Below are positions 1-9,697 of a DNA stretch of 64,000 nt, in pieces. The position numbers and the translations under genes were made by a program. The stretch comes from GCA-003244245 sp050700355 (GTDB lineage: Bacteria; Actinomycetota; Actinomycetes; Mycobacteriales; Pseudonocardiaceae): the NCBI GenBank assembly GCA_050700355.1, contig JBOHHE010000137.1:1-64000 (forward strand), written 5' to 3'. A model generated the notes under the pieces. That model did no database searches. It was given only the letters and a program-made list of their open reading frames with translations, and had not been told where the DNA came from. The first letter of the stretch is position 1, and each line of letters opens with the position of its first letter.

Positions 1-87
1 CCAGGGCGCTGTGCGCCGCTGGGGGCCTGCTCGTGGGGTCCTTGCCACCTGTTCGGGGTGTCGAGGGTTCGAATAGGTCTAGTTTGG

Positions 88-161
88 TGCCCCCGGCAGG
101 ACTCGAAACTGCGGCCTAGCGATTAGAAGTCGCTTGCTCTATCCAGCTGAGCTACGGGGGC
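88..161 (-). tRNA. tRNA-Arg (TCT)
   Basis: The minus strand folds as a cloverleaf with acceptor stem GCCCCCG/CGGGGGC and anticodon loop CTTCTAA, giving anticodon TCT. CCA is not encoded. It marks the left border of a region rich in decayed genes, which fits an old integration hot spot. Confidence 0.95.
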
Positions 162-291
162 CGGGCGTCAGGTGCACCAGGAGCAGGGTAGCGAGCGGCG
201 TGGCCCGGTGAGCGGCATCGCAGCGCATCCGACGCTAGAGCGCCCTGTCTGCCGAGCTGCCAGCCGACCAGTTCGACACGATGCACCGCAC

Positions 292-768
292 TTATGGACT
301 CCCTAGGGCGCAGATCGGCATGGCGTGCAGTCGCTCGTCGATCGGGTAGGAGTAGGGGCCGGCGTGCAACACGAGACCGGCGACGAACCTGTCTCCCAGG
401 CTGTCCCGTAGCCAGGCGAGATGTTTTCCGTCGGCGCGGGTCGGCGCGGTCACTGCCTTGATCTCGATACCGATGACCCGGCCGGCCGCGAATTCGAGGA
501 TGAGGTCCACCTCATGTCTGCCGTTCTCCTGCCGCAGATGGTAGATCCTGGGCCCGAGTCGGGAGACCACCAGCTCGCTGCGTAGCTGTGCGACGACGAA
601 ACTGTCCAGCAAGCGGCCGAGCAGGTCGGGGTCCCGTAACACCGCAGCTCGTCGGGTGCCGAGCAGCGGTGTGACCAGGGCCGGTTCCACGAGGTGGCGT
701 TTCGGTGTGGTGGTCAGGTGCTGGCCGCAGAGACACCCGGCGTAGCTCCGGGACGCGGCCAGTGTCAC
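292..768 (-). pseudogene. C-terminal fragment of a DUF4143-type ATPase
   Basis: The 158 codons match only the C-terminal DUF4143 half of AAA_14/DUF4143 ATPases: a stretch like PKRHLVEPAL, then LDSFVVAQLRSEL, IYHLR and the nuclease-like EVDLILE...IGIEIKA. The P-loop ATPase half (about 200 residues) is missing upstream, where the SARP gene now ends 16 bases away. The family is usually single-copy genes of unclear, possibly toxin-antitoxin-like, role. I infer a 5' truncation caused by rearrangement and do not expect a functional product. Confidence 0.7.
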
Positions 769-783
769 GTCGGCAGGTCTCGA

Positions 784-3700
784 TCATTCTCCGTTCCCCG
801 CCGGCTGATCGCCCGGCCCGGACAGCGGCGGCAGGCGCAGGCAGGCTTCGGTGAGCTCCAGATCGGCGAGGATGGTCTGGTATTCGCTACGGCACACCAT
901 CGCGGACCTATGGTCGTCGGCGTGGAGGAGGGCGCGTTCGAGACCGGCGAGCGTGCGAGCCTGCTCCAGGCGGGCGCCGAGCTCACACCAGATGGCCAGC
1001 GAGCGACGCATGGGCTCGATCGCGTCGTGCGGTCGCCCCTGTGCCGCGGCCAGATCGCCGAGGGAGCGCAGCACCTCCGCGGTCCCCTCGCGGTCCCCGA
1101 CTTTCTCCTGCGTCTGCAGGGACCGCTCGAGCCGTTCTGCCGCTCGGGGCAGGTGGCCGTTCCGCAGGTCGAGCTGGGCTTGCGCGTGCTCGATCCAGGC
1201 CGATCCCCGCTCGTCGTGGAACTCGCGCGCGATCTCGAGTGCTTGGGCGAGGGCTCGTTCCGCGTCGGTGAACCGGCCGACCTCGGTCAATCTCGCGCCG
1301 TAGCTGAGCAGATGTATCGCGACTATGCGGGCGCCGCCTTCCGCGCGTTCGATCGCGATGGCCTCCTCGATGAGCGGCAGGGCCTGCTCAGGATTGCCGA
1401 CATCGGTGTGCACGTTGGCGATCGAGGTCAACGCTCGAGCCAGCTGTCCGCGCGGCACCGCCGGGTGCCGGGAGGCCCGCAGTGCCTCCTCGAGCCAGCG
1501 GAGGGCCTCGCCGAATCGGTCGAGCATCCGCGCTGACCGGCCGAGGTGGGTCAACGCGTGGAACTCGCACACGCGGTCGCCGAGCCGGCGGGCCACGGCC
1601 AGTTCCTCGGTGGCCAACGCGGGCAGCTCCGCGTACCGGTCCTGCTGCGCGTGCACCCCCCACAGCGCGCCGAGCAACCGGACCAGCAGGTGGTCCTGGC
1701 CACCCGCACGCACGCCGGCCAGTGCCCGGCGCAGCGTACGTTCGCGTTCGTCGTCGTAGGAACGAACGGCGAGAAAACCCGCCAGCCGCAGCGCGAGCCG
1801 GCCCGCGAGCTCGGCCTGACCGGTACGGCAGACCTGATCCACGGCGGCCAGCAGGCTGATCCGCTCGACCTCGAACCACCTGGCCGGTGCCTGGCGCGGC
1901 ACGTTTCGCGCGGCCTGCGGTGCATCGGGAGCGGCGAGTCCCGCGCCCAGGATCATGCCGTGACCGAGCAGATCGTCCGCCTCGGTGGCGAGCGCCAGCC
2001 AGCGCGACAGTACCCGGGTGTGCGCCTGGTCGATGTCCCGTTCCTGATCGTCGGTGCCGGCGCGCTCGCGGGCGAAGTCGGCGATCAGATCGTGCAGCCG
2101 GAACCGTGGCTGACCGGCCTCGTCGCGGCCGAGCGGCTCGATCAGATGGCCATCCGAAAGTTGGCCGAGGATCCGTTCGATCGAGGTATCAGGCTCCTCG
2201 CCGACCAGCTCGCCGGCAACCCACATCGGCCAGTCCGGTGCGCTGACCAGACCTAGCCTGCGGAACACCCGGCGCGAGTCGGGACTCAGCGCGCGGTAGC
2301 TCAGCGCGATCGTGGCCCGGACATCCAGGTCACCAACCGCCAGCTCGTCGAGGCGCCCGCGCTCTTGCGCCAACCGCGCCCGCAGCTGCGCCAGAGTCCA
2401 CTCGGGATGCACGGCGAGCCGGGCCGCGGCGACGCATACCGCAAGCGGCAGGTGGCCGCACAGCTCGACGAGGGATGCGGCGGCGTGCGGCTCGGCGGCC
2501 ACCCGCGCCGCGCCGGCGGTCCTGGCCAGCAGGCGCACCGCGTCCTGGTGGGCCAGCACGGGAACCGTCACACGCACCGCACCGACCAGCGCACCGAGCT
2601 GCCGTCGGGAGGTACACAGGGTGGCGCAGTTCGCCGTGCCCGGCAACAGTGGCCGCACCTGCTGCTCCGATGCGGCATCGTCCAGCACCAGGAGGGTTCG
2701 GCTGGCGGCGAGGTGGGTGCGGTACAAGGCGATCCGCTCGTCGCGGTCGTCCGGCAGCTCGGCTCCCCGCACTCCCATCGAGCGCAGGAACCGGCCGATG
2801 ACCTCGTGCGGGTCGAGCGGATCATCATGGGTTCCGCGCAGGTCGGCATACAACAGCCCACCGGGAAAGGCACCTGCCGCCCGCTGCGCCGCGGCAAGAG
2901 CCACGGTGGTCTTGCCGATCCCGCCCGGACCGACCAGCAGGACAGCGTTACCGCCCGCCCCGTCGCCGGCCGGCCGCAACTGATCGACGATCTCGCTGAT
3001 CAGCGAGTTCCGACCGGTGAGTGCCGGAGTCGCGCGCGGCGGTCGGGCTCCGATCGCCGGACCGGTCGTGACACTGGCCGGCGCGGCCGGCAGCTCACCC
3101 CGCAGGATCCGTCGCTGCAGATCCCGCAACGCCGGACCCAGCGCCGTACCCAGCTCGTTGACCAGCCGTTCGTGTGCCTGTCGGTAGGTGGCCAGTGCGT
3201 CGCTGCCTCGGCCGGCAGCCACCAGCGCGAGCATGTGCCGCTGGTACAGGCTCTCCCGGTACGGATGCTCGTTGATCAACGTGGTCAGCTCGCTCAGTGC
3301 TTCGTCCTGGCGCCCCAGCGCGAGCTGGACGTCCAATCGGTCTTCGACGGCGGCGAGCCGCTCCTCCTGCAACGTGAGGCGAAACGCTTCCGCCCACTCA
3401 TCGGTGATGTCGGCCAGCGCCGACCCGCGCCACAACGACAACGCCTCACCGAGCAGGGTGAGCGCAAGCTCGTCGTCGCCGGCCGTGCGGGCCTGCTGCC
3501 CGCGGGCGACCAGCGTGCGGAAATCGACCAGGTCGAGCTGGTGCCCGTCGAGGCGCAGCTCGTAACCAAGGGCGTGGGTCACGATCACGTCATCGGTGCC
3601 CAGCCGCCGGCGCACGCTGCTGATCAGGTTGTGCACTTGTGCCCTGGCCGAGGCCGGTGGCTCCCGCCAGAGCACGTCGACCAGCCGGTCTACCGGGGTG

Positions 3701-3816
3701 AGCCGACCGCTGTTGACCAGCAACATGGCCAGAACCACTCGCGCCCGGCTGCGGCCCATCGGCAGCGGCCGGCCGTCTCGCCAAACCTCTATCGGCCCCA
3801 GTACCCCGAACCGCAC
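784..3816 (-). CDS. AfsR/SARP-family transcriptional regulator with NB-ARC and TPR domains
   Basis: This is a large regulator of about 1010 residues. An OmpR-type winged helix occupies about residues 1-90 and a bacterial transcriptional activation (BTAD) domain about 95-240. An NB-ARC STAND ATPase follows, with Walker A GPGGIGKTT near residue 300 and LLVLDDA further on, and TPR-like helices fill the C-terminus. This is the classic AfsR layout; such proteins activate secondary-metabolite or developmental genes, usually after phosphorylation or ligand sensing. I chose the GTG at 3816 because family members start with (M/V)RFGVLGPIEV; an ATG at 4011 would add 65 low-complexity residues. No biosynthetic cluster lies beside it, so its target is unknown. 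It sits among broken genes but looks intact itself. Confidence 0.85.
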   Translation of the reverse strand: MRFGVLGPIEVWRDGRPLPMGRSRARVVLAMLLVNSGRLTPVDRLVDVLWREPPASARAQVHNLISSVRRRLGTDDVIVTHALGYELRLDGHQLDLVDFRTLVARGQQARTAGDDELALTLLGEALSLWRGSALADITDEWAEAFRLTLQEERLAAVEDRLDVQLALGRQDEALSELTTLINEHPYRESLYQRHMLALVAAGRGSDALATYRQAHERLVNELGTALGPALRDLQRRILRGELPAAPASVTTGPAIGARPPRATPALTGRNSLISEIVDQLRPAGDGAGGNAVLLVGPGGIGKTTVALAAAQRAAGAFPGGLLYADLRGTHDDPLDPHEVIGRFLRSMGVRGAELPDDRDERIALYRTHLAASRTLLVLDDAASEQQVRPLLPGTANCATLCTSRRQLGALVGAVRVTVPVLAHQDAVRLLARTAGAARVAAEPHAAASLVELCGHLPLAVCVAAARLAVHPEWTLAQLRARLAQERGRLDELAVGDLDVRATIALSYRALSPDSRRVFRRLGLVSAPDWPMWVAGELVGEEPDTSIERILGQLSDGHLIEPLGRDEAGQPRFRLHDLIADFARERAGTDDQERDIDQAHTRVLSRWLALATEADDLLGHGMILGAGLAAPDAPQAARNVPRQAPARWFEVERISLLAAVDQVCRTGQAELAGRLALRLAGFLAVRSYDDERERTLRRALAGVRAGGQDHLLVRLLGALWGVHAQQDRYAELPALATEELAVARRLGDRVCEFHALTHLGRSARMLDRFGEALRWLEEALRASRHPAVPRGQLARALTSIANVHTDVGNPEQALPLIEEAIAIERAEGGARIVAIHLLSYGARLTEVGRFTDAERALAQALEIAREFHDERGSAWIEHAQAQLDLRNGHLPRAAERLERSLQTQEKVGDREGTAEVLRSLGDLAAAQGRPHDAIEPMRRSLAIWCELGARLEQARTLAGLERALLHADDHRSAMVCRSEYQTILADLELTEACLRLPPLSGPGDQPAGNGE

Positions 3817-3898
3817 TCCTCGCCCCCAAAGACCGGTGGCCCCGGCCGATTCGAACCCCGCGCCGCCGCCAGGAGAACGGTCACCACCCCGCTCAGGA

Positions 3899-4087
3899 TC
3901 AGCTGCCGAAGCGTGCCGCCAGCACGGGAATTGCCGCAACCTTCTCAAGACTAAGGTCGGTCCAGATGAGGCCGTGAGGTCGGCGAGGTGTGCCGCACGT
4001 GATGACATCATCTGGTGTGACGATTACGTCCACCGAGGCGGCGTCCTCGAGCGGTACGGGCCGCCTGTCGCCAGGGTTGAAGCTCAC
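3899..4087 (-). pseudogene. C-terminal fragment resembling 5-formyltetrahydrofolate cyclo-ligase family
   Basis: Sixty-two codons end with VDVIVTPDDVITCG, then RRPHGLIWTDL and a final IPVLAARFG. This resembles the C-terminal end of 5-FTHF cyclo-ligase-like proteins (VDLIVTP...G...RPxGIxWD...IPVL). The N-terminal ATP- and folate-binding part is missing, since such proteins are usually about 190-240 residues. I read it as a truncated remnant; alternatively it is a short unrelated ORF. It lies just upstream of the SARP gene on the same strand. Confidence 0.45.
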
Positions 4088-4285
4088 GGCACGGGCGGTC
4101 TCAACGGATCATCGCAACACTGCTGAAATGGTGTGGTGTGCGCTCGGCGCCGCGGCGGCGGTGGGAGTTGCGGTTGTCGTTGGCGGAGCGGGCGGCGTGG
4201 TCGCGAGCACACCGTCCGAAGCCGACCAAGCTCTCGCGGTTACCAGGGTTGGCCGCGATGGTGTGAGGAGAATTCGAGGTAGCAC

Positions 4286-5028
4286 TGGCCACATTTAGAA
4301 AGGTGTACCTCTTCGGGTAGCGCCAGACATAGCCTGGGACCTGGTCACCGACTTCCGAGAGCGCTTTTTGTGCCGTGTCCAGCGCGATCAGGCAGGTATC
4401 GCGTTGCCCGTTGATGGCGTAGGCCTGCGCGGCATCGTCAGCGCAGAGCGCGTGCAATCGCAGGTCACCGGTGCGGCTGGCCCACTGCTCGGCGGCCACC
4501 GCATGGTCGATGCCCAACGTGGTGTGCCCGACGGAGAGTCAGACCACTCATTTGGCATAGCGTCATCGCACTCAGTTCCATGTTCTCGGCTTCGTGGGCC
4601 AGTACCCGGACATCTTCGTAGTAGTACGCCGCGCTGTCGAAATTGGTCAGGTCGAACGAGCACCACCCGGCCAGGCGCGAGGAGATGCTCAGCGCCGAGA
4701 GCAGTCGCGGCCATAGGTCGGCCGGACAGTCCTCCCGCAGCGTGTGCAGAAGTTGGCGTTGGATGAGCACGGTCTCGAGGACACCACGGGCACCGAAGGC
4801 ATCATCGAGTCGTTTACACCGCCACAGGATCGTTTCGAAGTGTTCGATCGTCGCCGCGTCGACCCGGCCCGGGTTGTTCAGCACCTTCGCGATGCGTGCT
4901 TGCTCGTCGGGCGAATGGCAGCACGATAGCGCCGACGAGCACAACCGGACGACGACCAAACCTGCACTCTCGTGGTGGTACAGGAGCTCGGGGGACACTG
5001 GGCGCTCTACCCCACGGAGCCGGGGCAT
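4286..5028 (-). pseudogene. Truncated, frameshifted XRE-family regulator (C-terminal sensor part)
   Basis: The frame from 5028 down to about 4530 encodes a helical region typical of the long actinomycete XRE regulators. It includes HHESAGLVVVRL, then LWRCKRLDDAFGARGVLETV and an FDLTNFDSAAYYYEDVR stretch. The matching continuation, MGIDHAVAAEQWASRTGDLR and AYAINGQRDTCL, lies in another frame from 4517, so there is a frameshift near 4517-4530. The N-terminal helix-turn-helix is missing, and the C-terminus dissolves into unrelated sequence after about 4286. No functional DNA-binding protein can be made from it. Confidence 0.75.
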
Positions 5029-5222
5029 TCGGGGTGCAGTCTGGTGTGCGATGAGGCAGTAAAGCCGGCACAGGCGATCCTGGCCGGTGTGTGAGTAGGC
5101 CGGTGTGTGATTAGGACGTCGCCAGCCAGGTGCTCGCCATGATCGTCCATGGCGAAGGTGCCCTCAAGATCGCTGATCAAGTCGGCCAGCTTGGCGTCGG
5201 CGATGCTAGGGCTTGAGGCATC

Positions 5223-5375
5223 TCACCGGGCGGTGAGGAGCACTAAGGCCACCACGGCTGCCACCGGGGTGCAGGCCAGCACCAACACCGCCGCCCGCAG
5301 GACCAGCGGCCACGATCCGATGATCTCTCTGATGAGCTGTACCCACGCCTGGTCCCGGCCACTACTGTTGTTCAT
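5223..5375 (-). CDS. Small single-span membrane protein, unknown function
   Basis: A 50-residue ORF starts MNNSSGRDQAWVQLIREIIG and continues with a hydrophobic helix (about residues 19-48, rich in V, L and A). The ATG at 5375 is preceded by GAAGGGGAACGACA, a good ribosome binding site, which is why I prefer it over an in-frame start 28 codons upstream. The polar N-terminus and one membrane span suggest a small membrane peptide. The frame stays open beyond the TGA stop with protein-like codons (ADAKLADLISDLEGTF), so the present stop may be a truncation. I do not recognise the family. Confidence 0.5.
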   Translation of the reverse strand: MNNSSGRDQAWVQLIREIIGSWPLVLRAAVLVLACTPVAAVVALVLLTAR

Positions 5376-5459
5376 TGTCGTTCCCCTTCTATCCACACGG
5401 CGGAAGAGCGGTTCGACATCGGCGCGGGCCCCTGTTCCTGCAGGGGTCCGCGCTTGCAT

Positions 5460-5830
5460 CGGATGCCGACGGTGCTCTGAGCTTTAGAGACCAGACTGGC
5501 GCATGGGAGACCAGGAATCACGAGCCGGGCTAATGGTGTCACCTATCGGGGTGTCAGCTTGGGCTACCTCGAAAGAAGCGCACGCCTAACACGGTGCTTA
5601 CGATGCATCGCTATACGGGTGAGTCATCTCCCGCCGTTGGTCTTGGATCATCGAGCCACTACTGCCGTTTAGCTAGCTTTGGGTGACGGCTTGTCCACCC
5701 AAGGGATACCCCCTACTCCGTTGGAATGTAATTGCATCTGCACGTGCAGAGGATCTTCCGCGATGCTCCAGCCTCCGTCGTGGAGACCTTGGCGAGCTGG
5801 ACCCAAAGGCGCAGTGCAGCTCGAACGCTC
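5460..5830. other. Non-coding stretch, no supported gene
   Basis: Both strands show only short shadow ORFs and no recognisable protein, RNA or repeat. It separates the small membrane protein from the 142-residue hypothetical gene and probably contains decayed sequence. Confidence 0.4.
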
Positions 5831-6259
5831 TCACCGACTCGGCACTGGTGCGGATCCGCGTTGCGAGACCAGGTCGCGGATTACCTCTGCCGCTCCTGCT
5901 GGCATCCTGAAGAGGAGTTGCTCGCGCTCCTGCTTCTTTTCATATGGCGGCTTCTGGTGGCAGCGGCGCTCGGCTGCGCCCAGCATTCCTGCAGCCCGAG
6001 CTGGCGTGAAGTTGATCCGCTCGCAGAGGTAGTGCCAATCGACCCACTCACCCGGCGAGCTCGCGAGGACCTCGAGGAAGGGTCGCCAGCGGACGCTCTC
6101 ACCGCCCAGATATGCCTTGCGTACCGCCTCCTGGTCGACCCCGTCGACCGTCCGACGACTGCTGGGCTCCTCGACTGATCTAGCCAAGTCTGCTGCGTAT
6201 GAGAGCAGGTCACCGACGCGCGTAGCCGGGACTGTCACGGTCACATTTTGGTAGTCCAC
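5831..6259 (-). CDS. Hypothetical protein, DUF6416-like
   Basis: This 142-residue protein begins with VTVTVPATRVGDLLSYAADL, has a tryptophan-containing centre (RWRPFLEVLASSPGEWVDW) and continues through LCERINFTPARAAGMLGAA. The arrangement, a short N-terminal strand plus a winged-helix-like unit that ends in a Gly/Ala-rich segment, resembles the actinobacterial DUF6416 family of unknown function. The GTG start is supported by AAGGAGCACTC directly upstream. It looks intact, unlike its neighbours. I assign no function. Confidence 0.6.
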   Translation of the reverse strand: MDYQNVTVTVPATRVGDLLSYAADLARSVEEPSSRRTVDGVDQEAVRKAYLGGESVRWRPFLEVLASSPGEWVDWHYLCERINFTPARAAGMLGAAERRCHQKPPYEKKQEREQLLFRMPAGAAEVIRDLVSQRGSAPVPSR

Positions 6260-6583
6260 GAGTGCTCCTTGTCATGACCCCCACGCTCAGCTAACTCCAC
6301 CCACATGCTAGCTCTTAGCTAGCATAAAGCCAAGGTTCTTGGGTATATGTGAAGGCATGTGAGCCAAGAGTTGGCATGGGGCAGCCGCTACTGGCGGCAC
6401 TGACGGTGGCTCTGACGGCAGCGTGACTTGGGGCAACGAACCAGTTCGAACCACACCGCACTGGTGATCTACATGCCTCGCAGCCAGGTGATTCTCAGTT
6501 GGATCTTGAAAATGAGTGCATGCAGGGGGCTTTGGGGAAGGCTTCGGAGATCGCGGCACCCGAGCCCCGGCACCGTGGACAGT
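6260..6583. other. Non-coding stretch, no supported gene
   Basis: It contains the upstream region of the hypothetical gene at 5831-6259, including a 'ctagctcttagctagcat' near-palindrome around 6307-6325, and otherwise only shadow ORFs. The near-palindrome might be an operator, but nothing else supports that. Confidence 0.35.
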
Positions 6584-6718
6584 CGCCTCAAAGACGCCGA
6601 TGGTCGTGATCTGGTCCTCTTCGCTGGCGTCGACGTGGCCCGATCCCTCGTCTTCCAGGACCTGCTCGACGAATACCGACTAGTCAGCAACCCCATCGTT
6701 CTCGGTGGCGGAACACTG
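6584..6718 (+). pseudogene. Fragment of a RibD C-terminal-type (dihydrofolate reductase-like) protein
   Basis: A stretch of about 45 codons reads SRLKDADGRDLVLFAGVDVA and then LVFQDLLDEYRLVSNPIVLG. This is the conserved end of RibD_C/dihydrofolate reductase-like oxidoreductases (D.V.G...L...L.DE.RL..NPVVLG.G). The rest of the roughly 180-residue protein, including the NADPH-binding N-terminus, is not present on either side. It is a remnant only. Confidence 0.7.
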
Positions 6719-6797
6719 GCTGCGCTACGCCACGATGAAGGTAGAGCGTCAAACTGGAGCGGGTCGTGACCGAGACCCGCGAGTATGATCGGCTCCC

Positions 6798-7034
6798 ATG
6801 ACAGCGTCGAAGGCAGAGGGCGAACGAGTGATCCTGGGTCGGCGTGACAATTTCAATCCCATGGTGCCGTTTCGCTGGTCCCAGGATGCGCCGCTCGGTC
6901 TCAACGAGGTGGAGTGGGCTGAGGAGATGGGCGCCAAGTGGGAGGGTAACGAGCTGGTCACCTACGATTACCCGACGCTTATCGCCCTCCTCGAGTACTA
7001 CGAGAGTAACGAGTACCTGCCCGACAACGACTGA
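6798..7034 (+). CDS. Small acidic hypothetical protein
   Basis: This is a 78-residue acidic protein with an aromatic-rich middle (FNPMVPFRWSQDAPLG) and a C-terminal segment with repeated Y and E residues (LLEYYESNEYLPDND). The reading frame is uninterrupted and uses typical high-GC codons. No strong ribosome binding site precedes the ATG. It has no signal peptide or membrane span. It is followed immediately by a broken oxidoreductase. I do not recognise the family. Confidence 0.5.
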   Translation: MTASKAEGERVILGRRDNFNPMVPFRWSQDAPLGLNEVEWAEEMGAKWEGNELVTYDYPTLIALLEYYESNEYLPDND

Positions 7035-7039
7035 TCGGC

Positions 7040-7299
7040 ATGGTTGCGCACGTAGTCGTCATCGGTGCCGGCGTCTACGGCGTGGCGGTGACTACCTCGC
7101 TGATGCGGTGGAGTGTTCGCGTCACCGTGGTGGACGCCGGTGCGGTAAGAAGCTGCGGTCCGACCATGATCTCAGTGTCGCGGGTATAGAGGCCCACCAG
7201 AAACTGGCGGCCGAGGTACCCCATAGCGGCTGGTACCACGAGGGCGGCAATCTGGAGTGGGCCGCCGCCGCCGGGCGCGAGGAGCTCAGTAACCTGGAA
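7040..7299 (+). pseudogene. Frameshifted FAD-dependent oxidoreductase (DAO family) fragment
   Basis: The ATG at 7040 opens a Rossmann FAD-binding start, VVVIGAGVYGVAVTTSL followed by VTVVDAG, but the frame stops at 7187-7189. The continuation is in another frame from about 7174: AGIEAHQKLAAEVPHSGWYH and then GGNLEWA, which matches glycine/D-amino-acid oxidase family proteins. Intact members have about 350-400 residues; here the region between the two parts and the whole substrate domain are lost. It is a clear pseudogene. Confidence 0.75.
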
Positions 7300-7401
7300 A
7301 TCAGATCGACGTGCTCCCGGGCGAGGGCGATCAGTTCGCCGCGCCGGGCAGCGGTGACGAAGATTAGCTAGACGAACGTGCCCTAATCGGCGTCCTGTGC
7401 T

Positions 7402-8073
7402 CACGCGGCGTTTGCGATCTTCGCTGCTTCCTTTGCCGATGGTGGGTCCGGCTGTGGTTGGGGAAGGTGTGGCCGCTGGGCGGCGTCGAGCGGGTTGACG
7501 ATGATCCAGCCCCAGCGCTTGGCCGCGCTCAGCGCGCCGCTGAGCACCGCGTGACACTGGCGAATGGAAGAGGCGGCCAGCGGGGTGCACGCATGCTCGG
7601 CGCACCGCTCATCACATGTATGCGGTCGGGGTGTGCGGTGCTCGACGAATGCGCGGCCGTGGCAGCGACGACGGCGCACTCGCAATTCCGCACAGAGCTG
7701 CTCAAAGGGCGTGGACCCTGGCGACACAGCGACACAGCTGGGTCAGGGGAGTAGTGCCGAGCGCCGGGCGGATGAAGCCGTAGATCAGCATCCTGTAGCT
7801 GTCGCGGGTCGTCTCCTCGACCTGGTGCCCAGATAACCACTCATCGAGCAGGTAGCCGAGTGTGACGTTCGTCCGCGCTGCCGTGTTGTCACGCACCTGC
7901 TGGCGCAGCTGGTCGCGGATCACGATCTCCGCTTCCTCGGTGTCAGCCGAACCGCTGAGCATGAGCTGCCGACCAGTCACCGGGTCGTACCCGGCAGAGA
8001 TCCGAACTTGGTACGTCCCGCCGCGCTGGCGGATCCCGGTCAAGTCCTTCGGAGGTTGCTCCCTACGTGCCAT
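7402..8073 (-). pseudogene. Truncated, frameshifted tyrosine recombinase (integrase)
   Basis: From the ATG at 8073 the product starts MARREQPPKDLTGIRQRGGT and continues with the arm-binding YQVRISAGYDPVTGRQ and a core-binding region. The frame breaks near 7720-7730, at a tandem 8-bp repeat (gcgacaca twice, 7721-7736). The next frame carries the C-x-x-C-rich insert and SSIRQCHAVLSGALSAAKRW, typical of actinomycete integrases. The catalytic R-H-R-Y domain is absent. The gene starts about 90 bp from the 3' end of tRNA-Lys, the usual place for an integrase at its attachment site, so this is the relic of an integrated element. Confidence 0.85.
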
Positions 8074-8164
8074 AACCGCGCCGTACAGCGCTGTAATGGA
8101 CACTCCGATGGACAAAGATACACAAAAAAGATCTTTCCTGGCCCATTATCGCTGGTGGAGGTGG

Positions 8165-8237
<73 letters not shown>

Positions 8238-8428
8238 TGGCTGTCGGCGCCTGAGCGGCGCGACGTGCAGGACGGTAGCACGCAGGGGTCAGGAGGTCCG
8301 AATCAGGTTGGAGCAACCGGAGATCCCGGACGTGCGTCTTGTAACAGATATGACTCACAAGGTCAGATTGTCGGTCCCATCGGGCACACTGATGGCTTGA
8401 CCTTTGAGGTGGTAGTCAGGGGAACCGG

Positions 8429-9697
8429 ATGGCGTATGTGAGCAGCAGGTTTCGTACAGGAACTGGATGTTGGTACATCGATCGGGTGACGCCTAAGAGA
8501 GTGAAGAGGACCGGAGCGAAGTTCCGGAGTGTCGCGCTGGTGCTGATCAGCGGTCTGCTCATCGTGCCGCTGGCGGGATGCACCGTGAGCGGGGCCGAGG
8601 CCCAGGGCAGTGGTGTGACGACGACGCCGGCGCCACCCCCGGAACCGGTTGCCAGGATCACCAGCGACCCGGCGAATCATTCGGTGGGCGTCTCACCGCT
8701 GGCGCCGATCACCGTCACCGTCGCCGAGGGCACGCTCGAGCAGGTCGCGCTGACCAACAGCGAGGGAAAGTCGATCGAGGGTCAGATGTCGCCCGACGGC
8801 GTCAGCTGGCGCACCAACTCGGCCCTTGGCTACAACCAGACCTATACGGTCGCGGCCACCGCGAATGGCGTTGACAACCAGCGGGTGACCAAGACCTCTT
8901 CATTCAGTACGGTCGCGCCGCGCACGGTCACTTTCCCGTCGGCGAGCCCGCTGAACGAGCAGACGGTCGGCGTGGGGCACCCTCTGGCGATCTACTTCGA
9001 CGAGTCGATCTCGGACAAGAAGGCGGCGCAGGACGCCATCACCGTGACCACGAACCCGTCGGTCGAAGGGGCCTTCTACTGGTTCTCCGACAAGGAGGTG
9101 CACTGGCGTCCCCGGGAGTTCTGGAAGCCCGGTACCCAGGTAACCGCGGATATCAAGGTCTACGGCAAGGACCTCGGTGGCGGTGTGTACGGCGAGGAGG
9201 ACCGGACCATCAAGTTCGCGATCGGTGACTCCTTGATCGCCCGGGCCGACGGCGCCACCCATCAGATGACCGTCGAGATCAACGGCCGAATAGTGCGGAC
9301 CATGCCGATCTCGATGGGTGACGCGGAATTCCCCAGTAACAACGGGGTGCACGTGGTCACCGAGCAGCACGCCAACAAGACCATGGACTCCACCACCTTC
9401 GGTCTCGAACTCACCGAAGGTGGCTACATCACCGAGGTCAAGTGGGCGACCCGCATCTCCGGTGGTGGCGAGTTCGTGCACTCCGCGCCCTGGTCGGTCC
9501 GCGATCAGGGGCACCGCAATGTCAGCCACGGCTGCATCAATCTGTCACCGGAGAATGCCAAGTGGTTCTTCGACACGGCGAAGAAGGGTGACATCGTCAT
9601 CAATACCAACACCGGTGGCCCCGACCTCCGGAGCTGGGACGGCTTCGGAGACTGGCAGATACCGTGGACGGAGTGGCTTACCGGCGGAGCGAGTTGA
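8429..9697 (+). CDS. Lipoprotein L,D-transpeptidase with Ig-like domains
   Basis: This enzyme probably forms 3-3 cross-links in peptidoglycan outside the membrane. The N-terminus has a lipoprotein signal peptide ending at the lipobox LAGC (Cys about residue 51 from the ATG). Two bacterial Ig-like domains follow (about 75-270), then a YkuD catalytic domain whose active-site motif SHGCINLS is near residue 370. The layout matches mycobacterial LdtMt2/LdtMt5-type proteins. The ATG at 8429 has AGGGGA upstream; a GTG at 8486 would give a shorter, more usual signal peptide, so the start is uncertain. The gene stands alone between tRNA-Lys and a convergent hydrolase gene. Confidence 0.9.
   Translation: MAYVSSRFRTGTGCWYIDRVTPKRVKRTGAKFRSVALVLISGLLIVPLAGCTVSGAEAQGSGVTTTPAPPPEPVARITSDPANHSVGVSPLAPITVTVAEGTLEQVALTNSEGKSIEGQMSPDGVSWRTNSALGYNQTYTVAATANGVDNQRVTKTSSFSTVAPRTVTFPSASPLNEQTVGVGHPLAIYFDESISDKKAAQDAITVTTNPSVEGAFYWFSDKEVHWRPREFWKPGTQVTADIKVYGKDLGGGVYGEEDRTIKFAIGDSLIARADGATHQMTVEINGRIVRTMPISMGDAEFPSNNGVHVVTEQHANKTMDSTTFGLELTEGGYITEVKWATRISGGGEFVHSAPWSVRDQGHRNVSHGCINLSPENAKWFFDTAKKGDIVINTNTGGPDLRSWDGFGDWQIPWTEWLTGGAS

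Noticed and set aside
694..3954. Long plus-strand ORFs opposite the SARP gene
   Set aside because: They mirror the minus-strand regulator in a high-GC frame and have no recognisable domains.
5000..5225. Possible recoded TGA after the small membrane ORF at 5223
   Set aside because: The frame is open after the TGA with protein-like sequence, but there is no known selenoprotein context or hairpin; a nonsense or truncation event is simpler.
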